From Akkermansiaceae bacterium (GTDB taxonomy: Bacteria > Verrucomicrobiota > Verrucomicrobiia > Verrucomicrobiales > Akkermansiaceae), in NCBI GenBank assembly GCA_023301645.1, contig JALZUH010000168.1:1-14558 (forward strand): a stretch of 14,558 nt of DNA, given 5' to 3'. The first letter of the stretch is position 1. Each line of letters starts with the position of its first letter. Below, piece after piece: positions 1 through 6,484 of the stretch. The notes under the pieces were generated by a model, which saw nothing but the letters and a program-made list of their open reading frames with translations, was not told the origin of the DNA and searched no databases. Both the position numbers and the translations under genes were made by a program.

Positions 1-26
1 TCAACACAAAACACACCCATCTAAAC

Positions 27-653
27 ATGTCCGTATTAGTAGGAAAAGCAGCCCCATCCTTTAACGCAAAAGCCGTCAAAGGAGAAACAATGATCGACAA
101 CTTCAGCCTCGATCAATACCTCGACAAAAAATATGTCGTCCTCTTCTTTTACCCAAAAGACTTCACCTTCGTATGCCCAACTGAGCTACACAAGTTCCAA
201 GAAGCAGCAGCTGAATTCGAAAGCAGAAACGTAGCCGTAGTAGGTTGTTCCACAGACACCGAATTCTCACACTGGGCATGGCTCCAGACTCCAAAAGACA
301 AAGGAGGCATCCAAGGTGTGAGCTACCCACTCGTAGCAGACACCAATAAAACCATCTCAAACGACTACGACGTGCTCGCAGGCGAATACGCTAACGACGA
401 CGAGGGCAACCTCACCGTCGAAGGTGAAATGGTCGCCTACCGCGGACTCTTCCTCATCGACAAGAAAGGCATCGTTCGCCACCAAGTCGTCAACGACATG
501 CCACTTGGCCGCTCCATCAAAGAAACGCTCCGAGTCATCGACGCGCTTCAGCACTTCGAAAACAACGGTGAAGTCTGCCCAATGGACTGGCAAAAAGGTG
601 ACGAAGCCATGTCAGCCACCCACGACGGAGTCAAAGGCTACCTCTCCAAGTAG
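27..653 (+). CDS. ahpC: 2-Cys peroxiredoxin (AhpC/Prx1 type)
   Basis: The 208-residue product is a typical-length thioredoxin-fold peroxidase that reduces H2O2, organic hydroperoxides or peroxynitrite in the cytoplasm. The peroxidatic cysteine is Cys50 in FTFVCPTE. The resolving cysteine is Cys184 in GEVCPMDW, so this is a typical 2-Cys (Prx1/AhpC) enzyme working as a homodimer or decamer. A GGIQG segment near residue 93 and a C-terminal GYLSK replace the exact GGLG and YF motifs of peroxide-sensitive eukaryotic enzymes, so it is probably robust to over-oxidation (inference). No AhpF or other reductase is in the window; its reductant is unknown. The ATG at 27 gives the canonical N-terminus (MSVLVGKAAPSF). 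No Shine-Dalgarno sequence is visible in the 26 bases upstream, and any promoter lies outside the window. A terminator follows. Confidence 0.95.
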   Translation: MSVLVGKAAPSFNAKAVKGETMIDNFSLDQYLDKKYVVLFFYPKDFTFVCPTELHKFQEAAAEFESRNVAVVGCSTDTEFSHWAWLQTPKDKGGIQGVSYPLVADTNKTISNDYDVLAGEYANDDEGNLTVEGEMVAYRGLFLIDKKGIVRHQVVNDMPLGRSIKETLRVIDALQHFENNGEVCPMDWQKGDEAMSATHDGVKGYLSK

Positions 654-663
654 TCCCTCCAAA

Positions 664-701
664 TAGGTCTCCAAAGATCACATCGATCCACACGAGACCT
701 A
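664..701. repeat. 8-bp inverted repeat downstream of ahpC
   Basis: TAGGTCTC (664-671) and GAGACCTA (694-701) are perfect inverted repeats with a 22-base loop. No T-run follows, so it is not a terminator by itself. It may stabilise the 3' end of the ahpC transcript ahead of the terminator at 713-747. The same two octamers, in reversed order, form the terminator stem at 4231-4260. Confidence 0.5.
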
Positions 702-712
702 CACCATTCTCA

Positions 713-747
713 AGCCCGCAAGCTACCACAGCGCTGCGGGTTTTTTG
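713..747 (+). terminator. Rho-independent terminator of ahpC
   Basis: CCCGCA (715-720) pairs with TGCGGG (735-740) across a 14-base loop and is followed immediately by TTTTTT (741-746). It sits 60 bases after the ahpC stop codon, in the right orientation. Confidence 0.8.
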
Positions 748-1188
748 TGCCCGCCAGCATTAGCATTTACATCACCCCCAAGCTAAGCAATACACACACA
801 TGCTTTGACTCCTCTGTAACGCCGCAAAGACCCGGTCGGGTCGCGCCATCCTCATCAGCCTCGCAGTAATCGCTATTATTGGCGTCCTCGTTTCTAAATA
901 CCTCGTTTCCTGAGGGGTAACGCTAGCTCAGTCGAGGACTTAGCGCGAATTTAGCACCTTTAACAGAACGTGGATTTCCTTCATCTAGGTAGATTTGAAT
1001 AGTTTTCCCGCGTTGTTTCACGAAGGTGATCACAAGTATGACTCAATTATTAAATTTGACTCAAATGTTGAGAGCTTATCAATTCTGCACGCTATTAATC
1101 TCAGAGTTCATAGCCAGTGGCTTTTGACTCAATCAAGATCTCCATAAATCCTACTTGGCAAATCTATGAATTTTTTGAAGGCAGCTCT
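747..1188. other. Gene-poor stretch between convergent genes
   Basis: No intact gene is seen here. It holds two short coding traces facing each other. One is a + strand frame at 809-913 that reads a single hydrophobic helix (ILISLAVIAIIGVLV) and is cut off from an ATG at 800 by an in-frame TGA at 806. The other is the minus-strand trace at 923-1033, listed separately. The octamer TGACTCAA occurs three times (1039, 1057, 1125), the first two 18 bases apart. Both flanking genes end here, so these are unlikely to be promoter elements. The stretch looks like decayed DNA at the edge of the restriction-type cluster to its right. Confidence 0.5.
923..1033 (-). pseudogene. Short coding trace resembling a DUF4357/GIY-YIG-associated segment
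   Basis: An open minus-strand frame of 36 codons from a GTG at 1033 to a TAG at 923 contains GKTIQIYLDEGNPRS. This resembles the start of DUF4357-type segments in GIY-YIG nuclease-like proteins (TIQIFLPDGNPRG-like, from memory). The usual continuation is missing and there is an in-frame stop upstream, so at most this is a remnant. It may equally be chance. It is listed because it lies beside other decayed restriction-type sequences. Confidence 0.22.
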
Positions 1189-2007
1189 TCAGGAAGAGAT
1201 TAAGCTCTCAAGCTGGTCCGATAAGGCTTCTTTATCAGACTCTTGGATAAACCGTTTAGGAGCATCGATTTTGTTGAGAATGTTTAGGGCTTTTGCCACT
1301 TCACGCTTTCTTTTCTCGCTTTCGACATTCCCAATCAGAAACCAAAACTCATGTGGCTCGGCTGCTTGTAAGGCGCTAGCACGTCCATGCCATCGCACAG
1401 CTTTTTCGGTAATTTTACTGACTTCTTCTAGGTCAAAGGATAAGGCCTCTAAAAGGTGTAATTTTCCGTTCTTGTATGTTTTGTGAAAATTGTAAGCATA
1501 ATCAGAGGTGACTAATTTTGCTTCTTTAAGGTGAACACTGAGCTTTTTCTTTCTAAGCTCTTCATTAAACGAGCTCCAGACTTCATCGTCACCCCGCCTT
1601 GTCTTCTCTTTCTTATTTTCGTAGTGACAAACTAAGCGGTTAAATAAGTGTATGCACTCATTCTCAGGGGAAAGTGTAAATCCTGATTCCACATTGGACC
1701 ATTGGTAGGCACTGTCGTCTGGAGGCAGAACACTGTGGGCGAGCTCATTTATCGACCTTTGCGTAATGGGTAGCTGGTCTTCAGCTTCTATACCTAACGT
1801 GTTGAAACGCCGCTGCAGGTAGCCCATGAGCTGCCGGTGGTTCTCTTTTTCCACCGCACTAAAAAGCTGCTTAATACGCGTATAGCGAGAGTTGAAGTGG
1901 GCACCTAAGTAGCGGTCTTCACTAAGCAAAATAACACCCACGTTAACGAATTCTCCTGTAATGGAGTCGTGACAGTATTTCAAGATTATGTAGTCGTATT
2001 TTTTCAT
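1189..2007 (-). CDS. DUF3037-domain protein, partner of the HipA-like kinase
   Basis: The 272-residue soluble protein has a DUF3037 signature at its N-terminus: YDYIILKYCHD, then GEFVNVGVILL, then a basic RYTRIKQLF stretch. The rest is charged and helical, with no signal peptide or membrane segment. DUF3037 proteins are commonly encoded next to HipA_2-type kinases, and their biochemical role is not established. The ATG at 2007 overlaps the kinase stop by four bases (ATGA), implying translational coupling. It also has one of the few Shine-Dalgarno-like sequences in the window (AAGGAAG, about nine bases upstream). The pairing suggests it modulates or is modified by the kinase, possibly in a toxin-antitoxin or defence role; that is inference only. 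It is the last gene of its operon and no convincing terminator follows. Confidence 0.8.
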   Translation of the reverse strand: MKKYDYIILKYCHDSITGEFVNVGVILLSEDRYLGAHFNSRYTRIKQLFSAVEKENHRQLMGYLQRRFNTLGIEAEDQLPITQRSINELAHSVLPPDDSAYQWSNVESGFTLSPENECIHLFNRLVCHYENKKEKTRRGDDEVWSSFNEELRKKKLSVHLKEAKLVTSDYAYNFHKTYKNGKLHLLEALSFDLEEVSKITEKAVRWHGRASALQAAEPHEFWFLIGNVESEKRKREVAKALNILNKIDAPKRFIQESDKEALSDQLESLISS

Positions 2008-2810
2008 GCTGAGATACTTCCTTTTACCAGATCCGTGATTTGTTGGGAATAGTTTTTACTTTCAAGAAAATACTCCTTCATTTCGTCATATTTATCAAAT
2101 CCTTGCCACCATTCGGTAGGAATTTGGTCGAGTAATATATTTATTGCAGAATCATCCATCGTTCGGATTGCTTCTTCGATCTCCTTGAACGCTATGTCTT
2201 TGCCCTTTAAAACACGACTAAAAAGGTGTGTTTTCAAGAAACTATAAGCAGGTGAAATAGCGGCTTGCTGAGCCCAAGGTGGGAGACTTCCACCTATGAT
2301 CATACCATCAAACATACCCAATGCTTGGTCATGGTCAATCACGTGATACCCATCATCACCTTTTAAAAGATTTGGTTTTTCAGGTCTCCTATCGGGGTTT
2401 TGAATTAATCCATCATAAGTCATTATGCTTGCCGCCTGGATTTCAAAATCGCTTGGGATAGGCAGACCTGGCGGCACGATAGAGAGCCCAGAATAGTAAT
2501 GGCAGGCGTATTGGTAACCTCTCGCATTTTTAATTTTATCCGACACAACAGCATCTTGAACTAATTGCTCAAAGCCATCAGGGAATTTAAGCAAGTATGG
2601 TGCTGGAGTATTCATTCCTAACTCATTTGCTAACAGATTACAAAACAACTCCGCGATTCTAGCTCTTGATCCCCCTTCAGATTCAGTGAATATTTTAACT
2701 ACTACCTCATATCGATTACAATCATCATCCATTGCTTCTACTAAAAGCGGGCTCGTCCTCCCACTAGGGAAAATTTGGTGTGGTCTTATAGCTGTTAGTT
2801 TTTTGATCAT
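2004..2810 (-). CDS. HipA-like (HipA_2) kinase
   Basis: The 268-residue product carries the core of the compact HipA-like kinase family. A probable ATP-binding Lys39 lies in EVVVKI. A catalytic-loop-like segment has Asp133, Asn138, Asp140, Arg141 and Asn147 (DGLIQNPDRRPEKPNLL). A metal-binding HVIDHDQAL segment has Asp159 and Asp161. It is much shorter than E. coli HipA (about 440 residues) and lacks the N-terminal HipA_N region, as HipA_2 members do. HipA kinases phosphorylate protein targets such as aminoacyl-tRNA synthetases, but the target here is unknown. The ATG overlaps the upstream helicase remnant by one base (TAATG) and the stop overlaps DUF3037 by four. No HipB-like antitoxin is present. 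The region looks more A+T-rich than its surroundings, consistent with an acquired cassette. Confidence 0.82.
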   Translation of the reverse strand: MIKKLTAIRPHQIFPSGRTSPLLVEAMDDDCNRYEVVVKIFTESEGGSRARIAELFCNLLANELGMNTPAPYLLKFPDGFEQLVQDAVVSDKIKNARGYQYACHYYSGLSIVPPGLPIPSDFEIQAASIMTYDGLIQNPDRRPEKPNLLKGDDGYHVIDHDQALGMFDGMIIGGSLPPWAQQAAISPAYSFLKTHLFSRVLKGKDIAFKEIEEAIRTMDDSAINILLDQIPTEWWQGFDKYDEMKEYFLESKNYSQQITDLVKGSISA

Positions 2811-3307
2811 TATTTTGTGATCTCGTTTAATGCAGGTAAATTAGCTACGATATTATTTGTCTGGGAGGAGACGTAGCATACAGTTTTTAGGAAGTCGATG
2901 ATATAGCGAGGGTTGTCGTGCACGCAGCACCAGTCATTAGGGGCGTTCGTTATGCCGTTATTCTTGTCGGTCTTGATGTAGTAGCGGTCGATGATCCACT
3001 CTAGGGCGGGCTTGCCGTTGACGACATAATCGCAGGCTTCTAGGGGGATATTGGTGAACTTTACTTTACCATTGTAGTGAATGATGGTTTTACCCGCCTT
3101 TACGCCATTCGCTTTTTGGGCGGTGGTGGATTTGCCGAACTTCATCTTCTTATCGCCTACTTTGCAGAGTTCCCAAGGGTCTTCTTTTTCTAACTCTGGG
3201 TTGAGGTCTTCTTCTACTATCTCTGGATGTGGTCCGACGCGCTCAAGGTCTTCACGAGTTGACCAGGTCTTGGATTCGTATTGAAGGATATTTTTAGATA
3301 TAAAGTT
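2810..3307 (-). pseudogene. 3' remnant of a restriction-type helicase (COG4889/type ISP-like C-terminus)
   Basis: The open frame runs from just after an in-frame TAA (3308-3310) to a TAA at 2810; the first ATG is at 3145, leaving 111 codons. The sequence matches the C-terminal end of very large DEAD/DEAH helicase-type restriction proteins. It reads KKMKFGK, then TIIHYNGKVKFTNIPLEACDYVVNGKPALEWIIDRYYIKT, with the later NPRYIIDFLKTV and LP segments. Full-length relatives exceed 1000 residues, so nearly all of the protein, including the helicase motifs and any nuclease or methylase domain, is missing. The coding pattern continues in frame upstream of the ATG to about 3290, showing that the ATG is internal and this is a truncated gene. 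Its stop overlaps the kinase start (TAATG), so the kinase was probably translated from the same messenger. Confidence 0.75.
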
Positions 3308-3309
3308 TT

Positions 3310-3338
3310 ATTATATTTCTATGCTTTAAGCATAATAG
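3310..3338 (-). promoter_or_regulatory. Candidate promoter and operator for the kinase/DUF3037 cluster
   Basis: A perfect minus-strand -10 hexamer TATAAT occupies 3315-3310. Directly upstream lies the palindrome TATGCTT-A-AAGCATA (3334-3320), where a repressor would block polymerase. The -35 region is a poor match (CTATTA at 17-bp spacing). Position and orientation suit transcription of the helicase remnant, kinase and DUF3037. This is a sequence-pattern inference only. Confidence 0.35.
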
Positions 3339-3383
3339 CTGATGTTGTTTTCATTAATTAGACGGGGCTTTCTCTAAAACATT

Positions 3384-3410
3384 AATAGTGCAGACGCTGT
3401 CTGCACTATT
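3384..3410. repeat. Perfect 12-bp hairpin (3-base loop)
   Basis: AATAGTGCAGAC (3384-3395) and GTCTGCACTATT (3399-3410) pair perfectly across GCT. There is no T-run on either side, so it is not a standard terminator. It lies between the two restriction-gene fragments. Possible readings are a protein-binding palindrome, a recombination scar or a rearranged repeat; nothing in the sequence decides between them. Confidence 0.7.
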
Positions 3411-3493
3411 CTGACGAAATGTGGGAGAGTTTACACATAGCTAACCCTGCCTTTGCTCCATTACTCATATTCCACAATGAAGAGGTCATTGAA

Positions 3494-3647
3494 CTAATTA
3501 ATAGCAGTGACAAAAGGATTGGTAGAACCCGCGATATTGAGCTCAAATTCTGTCGTCACATGGGCGAGGTTATCAACGATCCAACCAGCAGAACCTAGTA
3601 ACCCGTCGATGAGTTGCTTTCTGGTTTCTGCCTCCGTTTTTTGTCAT
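3494..3647 (-). pseudogene. Frameshifted 5' fragment of an HsdR-like restriction subunit
   Basis: From the ATG at 3647 the minus strand reads ATG ACA followed by a run of A. Removing one A from the six-A tract (T-run 3637-3642 on the + strand) gives MTKTEAETRKQLIDGLLGSAGW, continuing as IVDNLAHVTTEFELNI before a TAG at 3494. The EAETR-x-LID-x2-L-x2-AGW pattern is the classic beginning of type I restriction R subunits and related DEAD/DEAH endonucleases. As it stands the first codons are in a different frame and the protein stops after about 50 residues. The gene is therefore dead twice: a +1 shift and a truncation. It could be the 5' end of the same gene as 2810-3307 after a large deletion, or of a neighbouring subunit gene. 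Confidence 0.6.
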
Positions 3648-3781
3648 AGCGGGAAATTAAACCATATGTTTTCACAATACTATGATTTTCTCAGGAATCG
3701 AAACGCTAGCACAAGCGTGGACTCCTCTCGGATTTTATTTTTTGGATCGCCATCTTTATTGCGCAGTGTTTATATACCGCC

Positions 3782-4171
3782 ATGTATGAAGCAACAGGTA
3801 AGATCAAAGTCATTCAGGAAACACAAACCTTCCCGAGTGGATTTAGTAAGCGTGAATTTGTCGTCACAGTAGGCGATGATAAATACCCGCAGGATATCAA
3901 ATACGAAGTCGTCAAAGACAAGTGCAGCATGCTTGACCAATACAGTGTCGGGCAAGATGTCACCGTAAATTTCGATATCAGAGGTAATGAATACAATGGC
4001 AAATACTACGTCAACCTCAGCTGCTGGAAGATCTCTGGTGGCCAGTCAGGTGGACAGAATGACCATGCCAACCAATCTTACCAAGGAGGTAGCAGCCAGC
4101 CCACACAGGCAACCGCTACAGGTGCCGAGCCATCACCAGATGAGCTCATGAATGACGACATTCCATTTTAA
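3782..4171 (+). CDS. DUF3127 protein, SSB-like OB fold with acidic DDIPF tail
   Basis: The 129-residue protein fits DUF3127. It begins MYEATGKIKVIQETQTF, then has KREFVVTVGDDKYPQDIKYE, a VGQDVTVNFDIRG segment and a conserved aromatic strand ending LSCWKI (about residue 84). A low-complexity Gly/Gln/Ser linker (about 85-118) leads to a C-terminal DDIPF. This architecture of OB fold, flexible linker and acidic tail ending in Pro-Phe is that of single-strand DNA-binding proteins, whose tail recruits repair proteins. A role in binding single-stranded DNA or RNA is likely but not proven for this family. The ATG at 3782 has no Shine-Dalgarno sequence. The gene is monocistronic and closed by a strong terminator. 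Confidence 0.85.
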   Translation: MYEATGKIKVIQETQTFPSGFSKREFVVTVGDDKYPQDIKYEVVKDKCSMLDQYSVGQDVTVNFDIRGNEYNGKYYVNLSCWKISGGQSGGQNDHANQSYQGGSSQPTQATATGAEPSPDELMNDDIPF

Positions 4172-4230
4172 TCACCATGAGGCAGCGTGGACACCATGCC
4201 CGCCGTCACACGATACCCAGACCAATCACC

Positions 4231-4260
4231 AAGAGACCTATTCACGTAGGTCTCTTTTTT
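4231..4260 (+). terminator. Rho-independent terminator of the DUF3127 gene
   Basis: AAGAGACCTA (4231-4240) and TAGGTCTCTT (4247-4256) form a perfect stem with a 6-base loop (TTCACG), running into an unbroken T tract. It lies 60 bases after the stop codon. Confidence 0.9.
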
Positions 4261-4392
4261 TGTGTCGTTTAACTCCGCACCTCTTAAACTAAGCATGCGG
4301 GCGAAGCTTTCCCAGCTACATCCTTATCTACATTAGAACTTCACCTTAGTGTGTGTTTTGTGGGATTCTCAACGACTCAAACACCCAGGCAC

Positions 4393-4420
4393 AAAAAAGC
4401 CCTTTGTTAAAAAGGGCTTT
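4393..4420 (-). terminator. Rho-independent terminator of tRNA-Ser (and serS)
   Basis: On the minus strand AAAGCCCTTT (4420-4411) pairs perfectly with AAAGGGCTTT (4405-4396) over a 5-base loop and continues into further T residues (4398-4393). It lies 14 bases after the tRNA 3' end. There is no comparable terminator between serS and the tRNA, so it may end both. Confidence 0.88.
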
Positions 4421-4433
4421 AAAAAATCAAATA

Positions 4434-4521
4434 TGGCAGAGGGGGTGGGATTCGAACCCACGGTAGCTTGCGCTACGTCGGTTTTCAAGACCGGTGCATT
4501 CGACCACTCTGCCACCCCTCC
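4434..4521 (-). tRNA. tRNA-Ser(UGA)
   Basis: The 88-nt gene has a 7-bp acceptor stem (GGAGGGG with CCCCTCT, so G1-U72 is a wobble pair) and an anticodon loop CTTGAAA giving anticodon TGA. A serine-type long variable arm is present (stem ACGTAGC/GCTACCG-like around GCAA), and the T arm is GTGGG-TTCGAAT-CCCAC. Discriminator G and CCA are encoded. It decodes UCA, with wobble to other UCN codons. It lies 168 bases downstream of serS on the same strand. Confidence 0.96.
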
Positions 4522-4689
4522 GCGTTATATTTGTGTGTGAATTTGACTTACTGATCGTGGTCGAATAATCAGCCCGCTTGCGCGGCACGGAGGGGAAGTA
4601 TTCCAACGCGAGCTTTCTGTCAATATAAAGTTTGGCTTTTTCAGAGCTCATTTTTCGATGATCTCTAGCCCCAACGAAAACGACATTAG

Positions 4690-5964
4690 CTAGCCAATGA
4701 CTTCTGATCTGAAATAAGGCACGAGAGCCTCAGGTAGACGAATAGAACCGTCCTCTTGCTGGTATTGCTCGATAAGGGCAACGTAGAGTCGAGGGAGTGC
4801 CGTGCCTGAGCCGTTGAGGGTGTGGCAGATTTGGTTCTTACCGTTCTCGTCTTTGAAGCGTAGCTTCATGCGGCGAGCTTGGTAGTCGGCAAAGCTTGAG
4901 CATGATGATACTTCAAGGAACTTGTCCTGACCCGGTGACCATACTTCGATGTCGTAGGTCTTGGTAGATGAGAATCCAATATCACCGGTGCAGAGCTCGA
5001 TCACACGGTAGTGAAGTCCGAGCTTCTGCAAGACGGCTTCAGCATGGCCTGTAAGCTCTTCAAGGAGTCTTGTAGAGTCCTCTGGCTTGACGATCTGCAC
5101 GAGCTCGACTTTGTCAAACTGGTGCATACGGATGATACCACGGTTATCCCTCCCTGCACTTCCAGCTTCTCGGCGGAAGCAGGGTGTGTAGGCGGTGAGT
5201 TTTACAGGTAGATCTTCGGCACTGAGTAGTGTGTCGCGGTAGAGATTGGTCACAGGGACCTCTGCTGTAGGAGCGAGGAAAAGGGTATTGCCCTCGATAC
5301 CATACATGTCGTCTTCAAACTTCGGCAGCTGGCCTGTGCCTTCCATGCATTCGCGCTTGATAATGTGGGGCACATTGACCTCTTCGTAGCCGTGCTCTTC
5401 TGTCTGTAGATCCAGTAGGAACTGAATCAGCGCGCGCTCTAGGCGTGCTCCCTTGCCACGGTAGACGACATAGCCTGAGCCTGTAATACGCGTGCCGTCT
5501 TCGAAGCTAATGAGTCCGTGCTTTTCGGCGAGAGCTACGTGGTCGAGTGGCTCGTCGATTACGGGCTTCTCACCCCAGACTCTGATCTCAGGATTAGCAT
5601 CTTCGTCTGCACCTACTGGGCAGTCAGCGTATGGGAGGTTAGGAATACTCATCAGTAGCTCGGCTTGGCGGCTACCTGCTTTTTCAGAAATGATATCGAG
5701 CTCAGCAATTCCTTCACCTACTATACGGACTTGCTCTTTGATAGCCTCGGCTTCGTCGGCCTTGCCTTGTCCCATGAGTGCTCCTATCTGCTTCGATAGG
5801 CTTTTTCTCTGTGAGAGTAATGACTGCTTGTCAGTTTCTGCTTTGCGCCAAGAGGCGTCGCACTCAAGCACTTCATCAATGAGTAAGTGGGCTTCTCCTC
5901 CTCGGGTGGCAAGGCGTTCTTTAATGGCGGCGGCGTCTTCACGAATGGCTTTAATATCAAGCAT
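4690..5964 (-). CDS. serS: Seryl-tRNA synthetase
   Basis: The 424-residue class II synthetase charges tRNA-Ser with serine (and tRNA-Sec where present). Residues 1-100 form the N-terminal helical arm, a long antiparallel coiled coil that recognises the long variable arm of tRNA-Ser. The catalytic domain shows the APTAEVPVTN loop (231-240), motif 2 (FRREAGSAGRDNRG, 263-276, then MHQFDKVEL), ELCTGDIGFSS (323-333) and motif 3 with Arg392 (LNGSGTALPRLYVALIEQY, 383-401). The ATG at 5964 gives the standard MLDIKAIRED start. A GTG 48 bases further upstream is open but would add 16 residues not seen in the family. No Shine-Dalgarno sequence precedes either. The product's substrate, tRNA-Ser(UGA), is encoded immediately downstream. 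Confidence 0.97.
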   Translation of the reverse strand: MLDIKAIREDAAAIKERLATRGGEAHLLIDEVLECDASWRKAETDKQSLLSQRKSLSKQIGALMGQGKADEAEAIKEQVRIVGEGIAELDIISEKAGSRQAELLMSIPNLPYADCPVGADEDANPEIRVWGEKPVIDEPLDHVALAEKHGLISFEDGTRITGSGYVVYRGKGARLERALIQFLLDLQTEEHGYEEVNVPHIIKRECMEGTGQLPKFEDDMYGIEGNTLFLAPTAEVPVTNLYRDTLLSAEDLPVKLTAYTPCFRREAGSAGRDNRGIIRMHQFDKVELVQIVKPEDSTRLLEELTGHAEAVLQKLGLHYRVIELCTGDIGFSSTKTYDIEVWSPGQDKFLEVSSCSSFADYQARRMKLRFKDENGKNQICHTLNGSGTALPRLYVALIEQYQQEDGSIRLPEALVPYFRSEVIG

Positions 5965-6110
5965 GGCGAGGGAGTGATAGCGGGTTATGGTAATATTTAA
6001 ACCACCAATCACAGGAAATTCTGATTTTTTGATCGTCGCACCATTCTTTTAGCATCACTCTAAAGCCAGATAGAGGGACTCACGAAGAATACTCTCACTA
6101 AGATATTATC

Positions 6111-6389
6111 ATGGCTGCAAAAAGAGCAAGTTGGGTTCAGTTCTGTATGGGACTGGCCAAAATGATCCTTCACTCACGTGAGATGAGAAGGAAGATGCTC
6201 TTTCAGCTCGTGATTTTCTTGGTCATTATCGTCGCCCTTGGAGCGTGGCCATTGGCGAACTGGCTAGGCGAGAACATCTGGTATTTCCTCATGTGGTGGG
6301 CAGGATCAGTATGCTACACCGTGATGATTATTCTACTGGCTACCTACGACATGCTCGCAGCACTGAAGGAAGAGCGAGACAATCAATAG
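6111..6389 (+). CDS. Small two-helix membrane protein, function unknown
   Basis: I do not recognise this 92-residue protein. It has a basic N-terminal segment (residues 1-29, rich in Lys/Arg), a hydrophobic helix at about 30-50 (MLFQLVIFLVIIVALGAW), a short loop with NWLGEN, a second Trp-rich helix at about 56-78, and a charged tail LKEERDNQ. By the positive-inside rule both ends should be cytoplasmic. Codon use resembles its neighbours and the length of the helices supports a real gene. It is divergent from serS with about 150 bases between them and stands alone. The ATG at 6111 lacks a Shine-Dalgarno sequence; ATG codons at residues 13 and 18 are less likely starts. Confidence 0.7.
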   Translation: MAAKRASWVQFCMGLAKMILHSREMRRKMLFQLVIFLVIIVALGAWPLANWLGENIWYFLMWWAGSVCYTVMIILLATYDMLAALKEERDNQ

Positions 6390-6409
6390 CCCTCCCCTCC
6401 TCAATCGCC

Positions 6410-6448
6410 CGCACACAATCACTTACATAAGCGAATGCAATGTGTGCG
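6410..6448. terminator. Possible weak bidirectional hairpin between convergent genes
   Basis: CGCACACA (6410-6417) and TGTGTGCG (6441-6448) pair perfectly with a 23-base loop that itself contains CTTACATAAG. There is no adjacent T-run of note on either strand. It sits between the ends of two convergent genes and may act as a shared transcript end; evidence is limited to the inverted repeat. Confidence 0.35.
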
Positions 6449-6484
6449 AGTTTCTTGATCAGATTCTTTTTTGAAGACTGGAAA

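Larger units (their letters stand above)
3308..3781. other. Intergenic stretch with decayed restriction sequence and hairpins
   Basis: Between the helicase remnant and the DUF3127 gene there is no intact gene. It holds a promoter-like TATAAT with a palindrome (3310-3338), a perfect 12-bp hairpin (3384-3410), and the HsdR-like 5' fragment on the minus strand (3494-3647). The promoter of the DUF3127 gene should lie in 3650-3780, but no clear -35/-10 pair is visible. Confidence 0.6.

Noticed and set aside
1039..1132. TGACTCAA triple repeat as regulatory array or CRISPR
   Set aside because: Only eight bases long, unevenly spaced and between two convergent gene ends; no spacer structure.
3419..3598. 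59-codon plus-strand open frame beginning MWESLHIANPAF
   Set aside because: Half of it is antisense to the HsdR-like fragment and it has no recognisable pattern or ribosome site.
3507..3872. 121-codon plus-strand open frame
   Set aside because: It is antisense to the HsdR-like fragment and then overlaps the DUF3127 gene in another frame.
4349..4540. 63-codon plus-strand open frame
   Set aside because: It runs through the terminator and the antisense strand of the tRNA (EGVGFEPTVACATSVFKTGAFDHSATPP), a well-known spurious protein.
4427..4651. 74-codon minus-strand open frame
   Set aside because: Its C-terminal half is a translation of tRNA-Ser (GGRVVECTGLENRRSASYRGFES is a typical artefact), and nothing supports the rest.
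5965..6012. GTG start for serS
   Set aside because: The family begins MLDIK; the extra 16 residues have no counterpart.
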